A DNA stretch of 64,000 nt from Crambe crambe (Eukaryota > Porifera > Demospongiae > Poecilosclerida > Crambeidae): contig OZ004587.1 in assembly GCA_963924555.1 (NCBI GenBank), positions 2,108,001-2,172,000 of the forward strand, in the 5' to 3' direction. Under the pieces are notes generated by a model. That model did not search any database, was not told where the DNA came from, and worked only from the letters and a program-made list of their open reading frames with translations. The position numbers and the translations under genes are program-made. Shown here in pieces: positions 1-12,006 of this stretch. Each line of letters begins with the position of its first letter. Position 1 is the stretch's first letter.

Positions 1-1309
1 ACTCATTCACAAGATAGTATAGTCTAATCTGGAGTAGTGGCGACCCTTACCAACCAAGCACTTCGGTAAGGGTCGTGGAGTATCACGTGGGATGGAAAAA
101 GCTACATGACTCTACAGTACTAAAAAAGAGCCCGGGGATAATGACCTGTTCAAGGTAAATGCACAGCATAATAATCGGTGTAATAGATCATAGATTGTCC
201 CATACACACCTTTAATAAGGTTCTAGGGTCTTAGACTTTGATCATTGTACACTGTCTTGGACCTCCTCAATGGTCCCACTCAGATTCTAATTGATTGGCT
301 AAAAGCACATGCATTGCTGCTGGATTTCTCAGTAACAAGCTACCTATAACCTCTGAACCCCCTTATGTATGTTAGATGAATGCATGTGGAGGGTGAAACA
401 TTCAGAGGTTTTTGGTTCTTTATTGGATGCCATAACTAACCAATATCCTGTCCCATAAGCATCCATTAATACATCCATTAATACTCACATCTTACCAAAT
501 ATACCTTGTCATTCATCATATAAAAATCCATGGAAATTTAAATCTCCCATATACAATTCACATTATAAATCAATGTCTATTTCTCTATAGTTCCTGTCCT
601 TCAACCATAATGAGCCACTTAGTAATCGTACTTCCACTGCTTGGACCTGGTCATCAAAAAATCGAAGGTACAGTGAATCAACTACATCTCACTCTACTTA
701 AATAAAAGGTGATACATGGTTGGAACAAAAGCTAAGCTGTTACTAAAAATGAGCAAAAACAGGTCAAGATTTGCTTCCAATGGGTTGAGCATCTCATCCC
801 TACATGTTATGAAGACAATGATTTTAAGATTTGCAGTTCCCTAGGACTTACCACCACAAAGGGCAGTAAATTACTTATTTAACGGATTTCCCTGCCCTAT
901 TTTGACAGAATTGAAATAAATTTAAACTTGTATATTCTCAGTATACTGCTGTTCATCTTTGTATACTAGATCCCAGTATACTCCTGTTTCTCTGTATACT
1001 AGAACACATGACCATATAAACATGATGCATAGTATACTGAGGTAGTTTATATTTAAGTTTATTTCGTCCTGCCTGCCTATAAGAAAGGAGAAAAAATCCG
1101 TTAAACAAGTGATTTGTTTGGAACTGCCTAATAATGACAGTTGCTTCTGGTTTGACTGTTAACATTCACAATACTTTTAGTGGGAAATGTTTGAGGAGGT
1201 GGTTTTATAAAAATTAAATTTCTCCCCCATGAGAATTTCCTGCTATGCAGTAATTATTGTATTCATGGAAATTCTCTACCTGTTAACTTGTGTACATTAT
1301 GACTGTTAG

Positions 1310-1448
1310 GTTCTGGGAGAGGCAGGTGTCTTGATCACTACCCATGCCAAGAATGGAGAGATTGATGAGTTCAGCAAAGCAGTGGACAGTACAGCCAATT
1401 CAGTGTACCAACTGACAGAAGTCAGTCCTCAGGCTGCATGTGTACTTG
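1310..1448 (+). pseudogene. Talin-tail-like exon alpha, copy A
   Basis: The acceptor is GACTGTTAG and the donor GTGGGT, phase 0 to 1, open for 46 codons. The sequence (GEIDEFSKAVDSTANSVYQL, then TEVSPQAA) is amphipathic-helical and resembles a talin rod helix pair. Downstream exons in this copy are broken, so the locus is called a pseudogene although this exon is open. Confidence 0.55.
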
Positions 1449-1859
1449 GTGGGTATAGCCGACTCAAGTAATACTGCTACCACTCCATGACTTGTGGACT
1501 AGACACAGTTTGCCAGAGCCTAGATCACAGGTAAATCACATCACCCAGTACATATGTGCATGACTATAGTAGCTTCTTCATCATCATCATCTTCTTTAAG
1601 TTCCCTCATTTTTTTATAATAAAATTGTGCTAAATAATAGATTTTGCTCATCCTGCTTCTTATGCCACCCCTGAAGGTCTCATACTTAGTAGGAAGAGAG
1701 ACGTAAATGTGGATTCCATAATAATTCCTGCAAGGGTCCATCCAAATAATGGACCAGTTACAATATACGTACCTGCTATTGAATCCCTCCCCTTTAATAG
1801 GAAAGCCTTTTATATAGTGGCCCTGTCTCATGTGTTGTAACAATGTGTTTGTACTGTAG

Positions 1860-1927
1860 ATGGCTGGTGCAGCTGTGAAGAAACCAGCTCAGCAAGTGTA
1901 ACTGATGAAGATACTACTAAGATCAAG
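1860..1927 (+). pseudogene. Talin-tail exon beta, copy A1 (frameshifted)
   Basis: The exon has acceptor ACTGTAG and donor GTATGT. It begins MAGAAVKK, then a deletion puts TAA in frame after AQQV. It matches the exon that in talin encodes the A-V-K-K/R...Q-Q-A-F region followed by an acidic stretch (DEDTTKIK) near the C terminus. Confidence 0.6.
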
Positions 1928-2934
1928 GTATGTACATGAAACAATTAAACCTCCAAGAATTGAATACCTAGGATACTCTGCTTTTTGCAAAATTGGCTTA
2001 ACCTTTTTTCTGAATCTGAATCTCCAAAACAGGATGGGGATCAATTGGGTTCATTCACTTTTCATAAATCTACCTGTTAGATTTATCTACGGTCCAATTT
2101 GAGTCCGTTCAAAGTGTACACACTTCAAGGAATAACACCTTCAAAGAATGTATTGAAATATGTGAATAAAAAGTGCCTACTCAGCAATAATAGACCTTGT
2201 ACCCCCTGACTCTGCCCTTCCCAGGACATGCCTGATTCAACACCTTACACATGCTTCAGAACTTCAGAATAAACGCTTTTCATATCTTTCCAAAGATTTT
2301 GGCATTACATCATCATCTCTCAAGAGAGAGTAAATTATCGTTATCAGGCACACCTCATTCATAAACACACAATTATTAACTGTTAGTCGCTGGTTAATAT
2401 TCTTGTTGCTTCATCGTGCAATCTCACTGTTGGACACATACTGCTTGTTAACAGCAGTGGTGTGCTTTTATTATGTGAATAATTTCTTAGTTTGTTGATT
2501 GGCAGGTACCTAGGGACTAGGGTATGTAATTTGCTCATTCAGGAAATGATCTTATAGTAAATTAGCTTATACATAAAATTATGCTTTAAAAAATTTACTC
2601 CATTTATGGTGGGCATTATATTGAGATCAAGGTATGCACACATCAAAAAAACCTCTTAAAATTCTAGCTGCTGGAGAATATTCTACCCCCAGCCTTCAGG
2701 GTTTCAGGATGCATCCCCCCTCCCCCCATATCTGTGACTTCCTTACTATATCTGTTGGGCCACTCGTATGGTATCAAAGGTAATCTTTATATATAGACGG
2801 CAAATTTATTTTCTATTGATGACATTTGGTGCAGTTGTTGCTGACTGTTGCCTTAGATATCCTGGAATGGCATCTTAAACCATCCACATGCATCGGGTGG
2901 TCCTAATACACACTGGTAGGGTAACTGTGGGTAA

Positions 2935-3215
2935 TTGCTGGTATTTCACATATCCCAAGAGATACTACACATACTATGTGCCATTGTGGCATATACTTTG
3001 CATATCCTAGGATACTCCTTGGGATACTCCCCTTATACCCTCTGGCAGATTATCTATGGACCTGGGATATTTGCTCATTCCAGTATACTACTGGGATACT
3101 ACACATACATGCACTGCAACCTCTTTTCACTGACAGAGTATGTATGTAGAGACACCCGAGATACGTCCATTCCAGGACACTCCTAGGATACTATATATAC
3201 ACTGTGGTATATCTC
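2935..3215 (+). repeat. GGATACT minisatellite, copy A
   Basis: Imperfect tandem units of the kind CCTGGGATACT, often followed by ACACATAC or CTGGCAGAGTATCTATGG, produce open frames with LGYY/ILGYSLGYS repeats. These are repeat artefacts, not genes. The same units are at 5,325-5,425. Confidence 0.7.
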
Positions 3216-4323
3216 CACCACTGGTAGGATATACCTTGACCTGTCTGATTCAACACCTTACAAACAACTTCATTTTGAAATCTGTCCAAAAAATTTAGTA
3301 GGTTACTCCATTGACTCATCAGAGAGTTATCACTCATACGATCGTTATTAGGCACACCTCGCTTATAAACACAATTAGTTTGTCGCTGGTTAACTAATTT
3401 TCTTGTTGCTCTAGTTGTTCATTTAAACTCCCTTTGCTTATGCTCCTTAATTCTAGCTTATTTTTATTTATCTTCCCAGCCATTTGCTAAACTTACCTCA
3501 CTTGAAAGTGCATCCTTTGCAGCCTTACCATGAATAATGCCCACCTGGCCAAAATGAAACCTGCTAAGAGCAGTGGTTTGCTTTAATTATAAATGTGGAT
3601 TATGGACATGTAGTTGTTGATTGGACTATGAGACAGGTACCTGGGGACTGGGGTATGTAATGTATTAACTCATTCAGGAAGTGATCAAGTGAATGAACTG
3701 ATCACTATGTTATGCTTTAATAGTAGGCATTATAATAACAAAGATGATTATTTCATCACATCAGTGTAGGGGGAGTGAAGCTCATATTATGTGGTAACAA
3801 TGGTAATTCAGTATTTCTCGTTGTGGCATGGGACAGGTACCTGGGGACTGCATGGGGTATGTAATGTATTTGCTCATTCAGGAAGTGAACTGAGTACAAT
3901 GCTATGTTTTTTAATGGTAGGCATTATAATAATAAAGATGATTGTTTCAGTGTAGGGGGAGAAAGTGCCATGCACTTTCTAGATATTAATTATTGAGTTT
4001 TCCACTAACAAGTAGTACAAGTTAAGATGAAATCATTCTGTGCATATGTATGCTTTTGTTGGTGTTTGTACACCAATAATTTCCATCCTTAGTGAATGAG
4101 AGAGAGGCATGAGGTGTCCCATTAGCCACTACTCCAATACTTTATCAGAACTCCCCCAACTATCAACAGTGATAAAATGGCTGTAGCAATCAGCCAGTAA
4201 TGAGCTGCACACATCCACTGGTCCTTACTCTTAGCTTTCTTCCTGACCAATAATGGAATCTATGTAGTATGTAGTATGTCTGTCCTCTTGCCACAGGTGA
4301 AACAAATCATATCGTCCAGTGCA

Positions 4324-4831
4324 TACCTTAAGGTGGGTATTATTGGCGGCTACTAATTTTAGTGTTTTAAGGGGATACTGTATTTGGCGGGTATTATTTT
4401 TAGCTATTTTGAGCTTTTGTAATAACTATTTTTAAATGTAATTTCGTATGAAGTTGCTTCAAGAATACTAGGCACGAACAGTACAATGCATTATTGTGTC
4501 AGTAACTATCATTGGAGAGTTAGTTTTTGTAGATTGAACAAAAAGGATCTTCACTGGAAATAGAGATACTTCAATCTATCACACCTGTCACTCCTGCCTT
4601 TTTCCACCCTACTGCTGCCATTCTTGAGTCCATGAAATCAGAAAATATCTGAAACAGCTTCTGATGAATACAACAGCGATCTAGCTAGCTAGCTAACTCT
4701 GCAAGGACACTCAAACAGCTAGCAGTTTTTGTTCAATATTACTTCTAATTATATGAAATTTTATTATTAGCTTGTACTTATAATTAAATTTGCTATATTA
4801 ATAATTTGCCAATAATACCCACCTTAAGGTA
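4324..4831. mobile_element. MITE with TACCTTAAGG terminal inverted repeats, copy A
   Basis: The left end TACCTTAAGGTGGGTATTAT and the right end (reverse complement ATAATACCCACCTTAAGGTA) form ~24-bp inverted repeats. The ends begin with TA, as in Tc1/mariner-type insertions. There is no coding sequence. Confidence 0.75.
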
Positions 4832-5088
4832 CATCCACTGCTTTTCATACATAAGTATTATTAATTTGTTGTGGTTTGTTTGTTTTGATAGTGAAGAATG
4901 AGTTGTTATTACTAGTTGGTTGGCAGGAGATTACAGGTACATACTCGTAACACAATCCAGGAACTTATGAAATAATAGATTCATTCAAAGAGGTAGGCAC
5001 AACCTTACTATTGAATTCCCTCTCCATTAATACAAAAGTGCAGCCCTACCGCTATCCTATGTGTTTTAACAATGTGTTTATACTGTAG

Positions 5089-5157
5089 ATGACTGATGTA
5101 GCTGTGAAGAAGACCACTACCATCAATGTAATTGATGAAGATACTACTGAGATCAAG
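5089..5157 (+). pseudogene. Talin-tail exon beta, copy A2 (open, internally deleted)
   Basis: This 69-nt exon has intact splice sites (TACTGTAG; GTATAT) and reads openly MTDVAVKKTTTINVIDEDTT then EIK. About 21 nt of the middle of the canonical exon are missing in frame. Confidence 0.6.
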
Positions 5158-5515
5158 GTATATACGTATGTGTACATTAAACAAACCTCTTAAAATTCCA
5201 GCTGTTCAACTTGTGCTGAAGTATAGTCAACCTCCAACTTTCCTTAATCTAAGGGGACACCCCTCATCAAATTTATCAGTGGAGGTACTTACCCAATTAC
5301 CCTTTCATACATGTGGAATACTTTGCTCCTTGGATACTACACAGCATGTCCCCATGTTCCCTGCTGGCAGAGTATCTACGGTTACCAGGATACTCCTGGG
5401 ATACTACACATACACTGTGGTGTATTCCCACATAACCTCTGTATATGTGTTTATGATTGGGGATGGAGTTTTGACTGTCTCAATTCAAATGAGTGGATGG
5501 TTTTTGTGTGTGCAG

Positions 5516-5671
5516 GCTAAACTGGTTGCCAGTGCTAGGAGCAATCTGTGTGAAGCTGCCAATATGGAGTGGTGAACAGTATAATGGCTACCAAGACTGT
5601 GGCCTCTCCTCTACTGCTCAGCTGCTCAATGCCTATCAGGTGAAGGCTGATGGAGCAACAGGAGATTACAG
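5516..5671 (+). pseudogene. Talin-tail exon delta, copy A
   Basis: The acceptor is GTGTGCAG and the donor GTACAT. It starts AKLVASARSNLCEAAN, which matches the talin I/LWEQ motif around A-A-T-N-N-L-C-E-A-A-N. It then hits TGA, and the following STAQLLNAYQVKAD block (talin S-T-A-Q-L-L-V-A-C-K-V-K-A-D) is in another frame. It is broken by a frameshift and a stop. Confidence 0.7.
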
Positions 5672-6176
5672 GTACATACTCATAACATAATCTTGTACAG
5701 TACATGTATGTGAGTGATACTCATTTGATGACCCCTTACCAATCCATAGCCTTTATTTAATATTACAGTAGGACCTCACTCCTTGGGATTTTTAGTGTTT
5801 ATAACAGTGAAATGTTCGTATCTTTGAAGCTAATATTTTAATGAGGTTAGCTGAATAAAGTGAGGTAAATTGTGGGTGTGGGTGTGTGCACTGAAATCAC
5901 TGTTGGGTTAACTGGTCAGTTTGTAACTCTGAGGTTCTACTGTATAGCTTGCTGTTTCTAAGTCTGAAAATAAGTACAGTTGAGAAGTGTCCAGTAAAGT
6001 GGCCGCAGGAACTCCATGAAATAATTATATAGATTTACTTGAGCATTGAAAGTGATTACAAAAGGGTAGGCACAAAATCGCTATTGAATCTCCTCCCCTA
6101 AAATTCAAAAAGCCTATAGTCCTGCCCTGCCCCATGTCCCATGTGTTTTAACAATGTGTTTTTTTTTCTGGTGCAG

Positions 6177-6248
6177 CTGTGAAAAAGGCCACTGAGACAT
6201 TACTGAAAAACCTCTGCCAATGCAACTGACGATGATGCTACGATCAAG
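6177..6248 (+). pseudogene. Talin-tail exon beta, copy A3 (frameshifted)
   Basis: The acceptor TTTTCTGGTGCAG overlaps what is coding sequence in the other beta copies, so the 5' part was lost. AVKKATETLLKN is followed by a shift to a TGA. The donor GTATGC is intact. Confidence 0.55.
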
Positions 6249-6451
6249 GTATGCATACATTATACAAACTTCTTAAAATTAGAACTACTGACTCTAATAG
6301 TCCACCCCCAAACTTCCTTAATCAGAGGGAACACCCTCATTAAATCCATTCTGTTTTCTCAATGATCCTTTACCAATCAATAAGATCTCGGACTATGATG
6401 GAAAAGGTGACATAACCCTCGATTCAAACTTATCTTCTTATTATGGTTCAG

Positions 6452-6599
6452 GTGAATGGGTGTGTGATGGAGGATTTCCGAAACGAGCTGGAGATGCAGT
6501 AAAGGATGGCTAAAATGCAGCAAGAGCTGAAGAGCAGTTGTACAAGATCCTAAGGGAGAAAGCCAAGCAAGGAACTAAAACTTATTTGTGGGACTGCTA
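6452..6599 (+). pseudogene. Talin-tail terminal exon gamma, copy A (stop inside)
   Basis: The acceptor is TTATGGTTCAG. It starts VNGCVMEDFRNELEMQ and then has TAA where other copies read GAA. The remainder (AKMQQELK, later EKAKQ) continues in shifted frames to about 6599. This is the broken counterpart of 45800-45922. Confidence 0.65.
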
Positions 6600-7609
6600 G
6601 TAATAAATGTAGTGATGCTTTTTTTGATGTTTATTTTGTTTCGTTGGAGAAAATATTGATGATTTCCTCGTTGCAATCGTTAGCTGATAACTGTCTATAA
6701 TTAGCTATTATGTTATCTCTCAAAGAAATGAAAATGAAACCTTCCAAATACCACCAAAGGGTCTACTCTGCTGTCAATTCTCTGGCCAGCACTGCTCCCA
6801 TAGCAGCAACCACAGTCCACTCCATTTACCTGAAACAGTACAGGAAATCTGGACTCAGTCACAATCATTATAAGACCTTTAGAGCCAGTGAGTGGTTAGG
6901 TACCTCTACACCTCCAATGGACATAATGTAAAAGGAATGAAGATATCAACAGAGAAGCAGAAATAAACTCAAAAGCATGTTTTCTTCTTCCACTCTGTCC
7001 TTCTGTAATGAGACACACTGTCACACTGAGTGGACCTTCAAGTAGAAATAAGTTACTACTTGGTGGGTAGTAGCTATGCATAATGTCATGGGGTTGCAAT
7101 TATTGATGAGTAGTGGATCAGAGTTCATTTGCTAGCTCTCTCTGTGTGTTAATTCCCTGATTAACTTGTTTACAGAAAGTAATGGACACCCTTTGGGACA
7201 CATCCTTTTGTCCTTTGTAGTCTACTCTTTGATTGTCCTTTGTTGAGAGTCCTTGATCAGAGATTCCACAGGCACTAGTACTTAGATGTCCTAATGATGA
7301 TGATGTGGTTAGACTCGTGTATTAATTGACCTGTCAACTTCTCATGCATCCTCATCACAAATAGTTTTAGGACATCCTCATCACATGGTTGGAGTCTCTG
7401 CTGGCATAGCATAGTTGTCAACTGTCCCTTTTTTGGAGGGACAGTCCCAAAGCCTGTCCTTCCGAAAATGTTGGCATTCCTATTGTTGTCCCTATAACCA
7501 GATATAAATGGTGCACTAAATTGGATATTTTTTGGAGACTGTCAGTATTTCCAAAAAATCCCACTTTTCATGGATTAATGTCACTCCTTTTGATTTTGTG
7601 AGGTTGGGA

Positions 7610-8035
7610 ACTATGGGCTGGGCAGTATAAGTAGAGGGACTGCAGATTAGTGAGAGGTGCATCCTCACAGTTAAAATTAGAGGGACATACTCATCACAAT
7701 GACAGTACAAGTAGAGGGATTGTAGAATAATGAGAAGTGTGTCCTCACAGTTAGAGGGACATTCTAAGTTTTGGAACTGAGGTTATAGAATGTGCTACAA
7801 CTAATGACCAATAATTATGAGGAATAAAACTGAAGTTTGTTATAGATCAGTCTGCAGTCCCTCTACTAATATCCTTTTGTTGAGGAAGTCCCTCTAATTA
7901 AATTACCCAATGAGCTATAGTACAATTTGGAGATGATGCTGTTAGTGGAATTGAAACCTAATCATTTTGATTCTAATAATTAAGTAATTATTTTGTTACA
8001 TCAAATTGGGTGTTGATTAGAGGGACTTCCTCATC
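7610..8035. repeat. TTAGAGGGAC motif cluster, copy A
   Basis: The decamer TTAGAGGGAC or close variants recurs at irregular spacing on both strands (for example near 7632, 7676, 7710, 7751, 7858, 7885 and 8017), often followed by CTCAT. A thinner cluster is at 46,450-46,690. Confidence 0.55.
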
Positions 8036-8308
8036 AGGATAGTTTGAAGTCATGTGATAATTATGGTAATCTTTGATAGTGCAGTGTTGTCCAACAGTTA
8101 ATTTGTGATAAGATAATTATTATAATCTCAACATTCACAAGAATGAGTGGGAGGTACAAAGTAAACTAAAGGAAAGGAGTGAAAAATGAAATGGCATAAA
8201 TAAAAACAGTTGCATATATACAAATAAAATAAAACTGTGAAAGGTGAAGTAAAATTAGAATAGAATATCATGGAACATTATAAAGATAAAGAGTAGGAAA
8301 GTTATTGT

Positions 8309-9553
8309 TTATAAAGTACGCAAGTAATCCACCACCTCACTGTGACCGTTCGCTTGGGCCAGCTGGAGTGGTGTCTGGTTGGAAATGTTCTTGATGTTTG
8401 GGGGGCAACGGGCCTGTTCAACGAGATGTTGCACTATTGCGAGATGATTGTTATATGCTGCTAAATGGAGTGGAGTGTTTTTCCTCTTGTTTTGATACGT
8501 AACGATACAATCTTTGTTTTTAGTTAGATATTGCACGACAGAGAGATGTCCAAACTGAGCTGCCAGGTGCAGAGGTGTGGAATTATTATCGTCCAGAATA
8601 TTGGGGTCACAGCCATGCTTCTCAATGAGGTTCTTGACAAGGTGGAGGTGACCCTTTTGTGAAGCATGATGCAGTGGAGATCTTCCATACTCACCTGGAA
8701 GATGAGGACTGCACTGCATTACAGTGATGAAGTACTCCACCACATCACTGTGACCTTCAAGAGCTGCTAAATGCATTGGAGTTTGGTTATAGTTATCTCT
8801 TGTAGTTGGTTTACATTTCCTATCTGCTGTGAGATATTTGACTGTTTCCAAGTGACCATTCATTGCAGCGAGATGTAGGGGTGTGTCTTGATTCGTGTCT
8901 GTAGAAGCTGGGTCACACCCACACTCCACTATCAAGTACTTGACAGTGGACAGGTGACCCTTCTCAGCAGCCATAAAGAGAGGTCCTCTACCAGCCACAC
9001 CATAAGGAAGGTTGGGGTCACATCCACATTCCTCAATGAGGAACTTGATGATATTGGTGTGACCCTTATGAGCTGCCTCGATGATGGGAGGATTCTTGAA
9101 CTTGGTGGGAAATGTTAAAATGTCATTTATTGACACATGTTGCAGCATCGACTGTATCAAATGTTTGACGGTTTCTAAACTACCACTATAACAAGCCCAG
9201 TGTAAAGGTAAATAACCATCTTCATCCTGTTCAAGAGGGTTGGCTTTATGCTTGTCCATTAAATACTGCACGATAGAGAAGTCCCCTGCTTCGGCTGCAC
9301 TGTGGAGAGGTGTTTTACCATGCCAGCCATGGAGTGCATGGTTGTAGTGTAGATCCTCAGTAAGGTACTTGATCACCTCCAGCTTTCCAAATCTTGCTGC
9401 TGTATGTAGAGTTGTGTTATTATCACTGTTCTTTGTTAAAGGATCCAGTCCCTTTGCTATGAGACGTTTAACTTCTTCCAGGTTTCCTTCTTTGGCAGCA
9501 TCGTGTAGGTCTGAGTTGTGCTCTGTTGTGGTTTCTAATGAGACTGTCTTTTC
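8309..9553 (-). CDS. Terminal exon: 12 ankyrin repeats
   Basis: This 1,245-nt exon (residues about 2108-2521) runs from acceptor CACATAACAG, phase 0, to TAA at 8309-8311. Twelve ankyrin repeats can be counted by their TPLHLAA-type helix starts: DLHDAAKEG, TTLHTAARFG, TPLHSAAEAG, LPLHWACYSG, PPIIEAAHKG, GPLFMAAEKG, TPLHLAAMNG, TPMHLAALEG, SPLHHASQKG, TPLHLAAQFG, TPLHLAAYNN, TPLQLAQANG. Ankyrin repeats bind protein partners and would be the recognition arm of the large protein. The exon lies inside the segmental duplication. Its counterpart at 47500-47027 has lost seven repeats. This phase-0 acceptor is the only route found from exon 12714-12677 to a stop codon. Confidence 0.88.
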   Translation of the reverse strand, partial: EKTVSLETTTEHNSDLHDAAKEGNLEEVKRLIAKGLDPLTKNSDNNTTLHTAARFGKLEVIKYLTEDLHYNHALHGWHGKTPLHSAAEAGDFSIVQYLMDKHKANPLEQDEDGYLPLHWACYSGSLETVKHLIQSMLQHVSINDILTFPTKFKNPPIIEAAHKGHTNIIKFLIEECGCDPNLPYGVAGRGPLFMAAEKGHLSTVKYLIVECGCDPASTDTNQDTPLHLAAMNGHLETVKYLTADRKCKPTTRDNYNQTPMHLAALEGHSDVVEYFITVMQCSPHLPGEYGRSPLHHASQKGHLHLVKNLIEKHGCDPNILDDNNSTPLHLAAQFGHLSVVQYLTKNKDCIVTYQNKRKNTPLHLAAYNNHLAIVQHLVEQARCPPNIKNISNQTPLQLAQANGHSEVVDYLRTL

Positions 9554-10395
9554 CTGTTATGTGAGAGAAGAATTCAGTGTGAACTTAAATTTCATCGACT
9601 TATATCTCATACATGGGTGAGATCAAAGGGCCGCGGCTAGTCATGTTGCCCTATCGTCCATGGAAACAATGTTTAATCTCCATGGAGACAAGAATGCGTG
9701 GCCACTAAGTGTCAAGGTAAAGTTACTTTACTGTAGCTAGCCTAGTCTATACTCACCTTAGCTAGCTATAGCAGGATATAAAACAGGGTACCATGGGGTT
9801 ATGGATAATAACCCTCGCCCTAGGGCTGCGCATTGCACCCATGTTCTATTACATAGAAATCTAGAAGTTTTTGAATTCAATATCAAGTCACAATGAAGAA
9901 GTTTTATTCATCTGAATATGATCTGGAAGTTTATGGGTTGTGTCTCTATTTACAACATTGAGTTACATGAAGTACAACATTGCTTACAAGTAACTGTAAT
10001 TAGAGCTTGTAATGATTGTATGTAGCTAGTGCTACACACTTCTCCTGTGCATTAGACACAGAGATATAGCTGAAGTCAATGCTCATTATTAATACACATA
10101 CGCATGTAGTAGTTATAAACATTATAATAGGAAATTAATTTGTGCTTTTTAAGTGGTCACAGGTAACACAAAATTTTTGTTGGGTTTGAGGATATAGAAT
10201 AGGCATGACTGCTGGTCATATCACAATCTGATTGGTCAATTACCATGTGATATGAGCATGACTATAGTTGTATTAACGTACTATTATTGCTAGGAGATTT
10301 TCATAGATGAATTTCTAAAATAAAATGTTTGCTCTCTCCACCTAGTACCTGCTAGTTGAGAAAATTTTAAAACTGAAAGGAATGAAATGGAAGGG

Positions 10396-10950
10396 GGAGG
10401 GGAAGAAGGAGAGCCTGGTACACACTGATTGTAAATTTCATGTGCGACTTCTGCCGCATGGCACATTATCTGGTTATATAACGCACGATGATGCTTCGAT
10501 GTGCTACAATTAAAAAATTGATTATTAAGAGGGGAGTAACTACTGGCACAGCGCAGTTCTAGAATCACCAAGTTGGTTATACTGGTGTTCCATCACAAAA
10601 GGATAACACAGGCTCTTCCCAAAGCCAGTAGGTAGCCACATGAATACACTGCTTCCTTCGTAAATGGCTCTGATATACAGATGCTGCTCATCCTTCAAGG
10701 AGAGGTTGCTAAAACATAACCTTCCAAGTCTGTACTGGCTTCTTCAAAACTAGCACTGCTATGAACACTAGACACTGAATATTATATGCAGCCATTGTTA
10801 TGTTGACATTTGAATAATGACATCATTAATTTTGTATCATGTATTTGTACGTAGAATGAACTGAAGAATTATAGAAGATCAAGAATTCATAGATTTCTGT
10901 GAAAAACCCAGTAAGTGTGTACCAGGCTGTCTTTCTTCCCCTACCCTTTC
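10396..10950. mobile_element. Inverted-repeat element carrying a helicase fragment
   Basis: GGGGAAGAAGGAGAGCCTGG followed by TACACACTGATTG on the left is matched in reverse complement by the block at about 10,912-10,950. Between the arms is the RecQ-like exon fragment. A sequence like the right flank recurs at 52,040-52,085, so this is probably a dispersed element. Confidence 0.5.
10576..10708 (-). pseudogene. RecQ-like DNA helicase fragment (Walker A exon)
   Basis: The minus-strand frame reads LSLKDEQHLYIRAIYEGSSV, then FMWLPTGFGKSLCYPFVMEH. P-T-G-x-G-K-S-L-C-Y is the helicase motif I of RecQ-type superfamily 2 enzymes. An acceptor-like ATGTTTTAG precedes 10708. Following sequence has stops and no other helicase motif was found, so this is an isolated fragment within a transposon-like inverted repeat. 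Confidence 0.6.
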
Positions 10951-11981
10951 CGTGTACATGTGAGAGCCTGGGGACTAGTTCCGATGTAACAAGACATGTA
11001 GTGCAAACAACCTACTTCAGCTTGGTACGTATGTAGCTAGCTACGTATGGTCACAAAATGTTCAATGCGCAGGGTTATGTGTTCCTTGAACTCTAGTTAT
11101 TGATGAGTTCCTACCATGCCAATGATGGGGCAAATATTTTACATGAGCACCATTCATTTAGTTCAAAATAATTATTATAATTTTGTTATCAGCACTTGTT
11201 GCTAAACATATTCTTAAGTTACATTACACATCATACATAGTATTACCACATGGTGTACTATAACTGCATTACGTTAATTGGGAAATCATAAGGCAAGATT
11301 ATCATTGAGAATGAGGATATCTATGGTTTGAGAACAGACATGACTGCTGGTCATATGCTAATAGCTACTACCTAGTTATAGGGTGAATTACTGAATTATA
11401 GACTAAAACTAAGTCACATGTTGTCTATGTAAGCACGCATGTTTAATATGTAAGTGAACTATGTACAAGAGACTAACCATTTCTTGTTCAGCTACATGTT
11501 CATTCCCAGGGGAAACCCCTATATTACTAGGCAACAAATGTATTTACTAGCTCACTTCTCTGTGTAATATTGCAATAATTTATTAACACACAGTTATTGG
11601 CCATCGTCTCCATGCAATATGACCTCATATTGCACAACTATAGACCAATCAGGTGACAGTATGTAGTCATAATGAGCATGCCAATATTAATAAATCATTG
11701 CTAGGAAAATTCAAAGAGATTCATTGGTAAATTTCTAATATCACATTCCAGCTAGAATCAAGATAATATCTAACACATTGATTTTTTGGTTTCATATTGG
11801 AGAACTTGTTTATTTTAATCAAGCTAATAATGTGTAATAAGATAGTCATAAAAATGTTGATTATTCCACCACTGTCTATGCTCTTTCTAGAAGCTAGTTG
11901 GCTATAATCATGTTAAGAATTTTTTTAAAAAAGGAAAAAATGGTCAGTAGGAGACTTGAACCTTCAAGTAATCTATTGATT

Positions 11982-12006
11982 GGGGGGGGGGGGGGGGGGG
12001 GGGGGG
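11982..12006 (+). repeat. 25-base G run
   Basis: This is an uninterrupted G tract inside the intron before the ankyrin exon. On the transcribed minus strand of the large gene it is a C tract. Confidence 0.95.

Larger units (their letters stand above)
1..10030. repeat. Segmental duplication copy A
   Basis: The sequence from base 1 matches 36,066 onward nearly base for base over the first several kb, with small indels. Similarity resumes through the talin-tail exons, the ankyrin exon and its 3' flank (8,141-8,300 vs 46,861-47,020), and ends near 10,030 (vs 48,152). Because it matches at base 1, the duplicated unit may extend to the left of the window. It is not tandem: 26 kb of unique sequence separates the copies. 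Positions 6,840-7,870 are poorly matched between copies. Confidence 0.9.

Noticed and set aside
2935..3186. 83-codon plus-strand frame rich in LGYY/ILGYS (also 39051-39302, 5132-5575, 44005-44448)
   Set aside because: It is produced by the GGATACT minisatellite and flanking non-coding repeat. The frames cut across recognised splice sites of talin-tail exons.
8888..9118. Plus-strand frames opposite the ankyrin exon
   Set aside because: They are antisense to a clear 12-repeat ankyrin exon and have no homology of their own.
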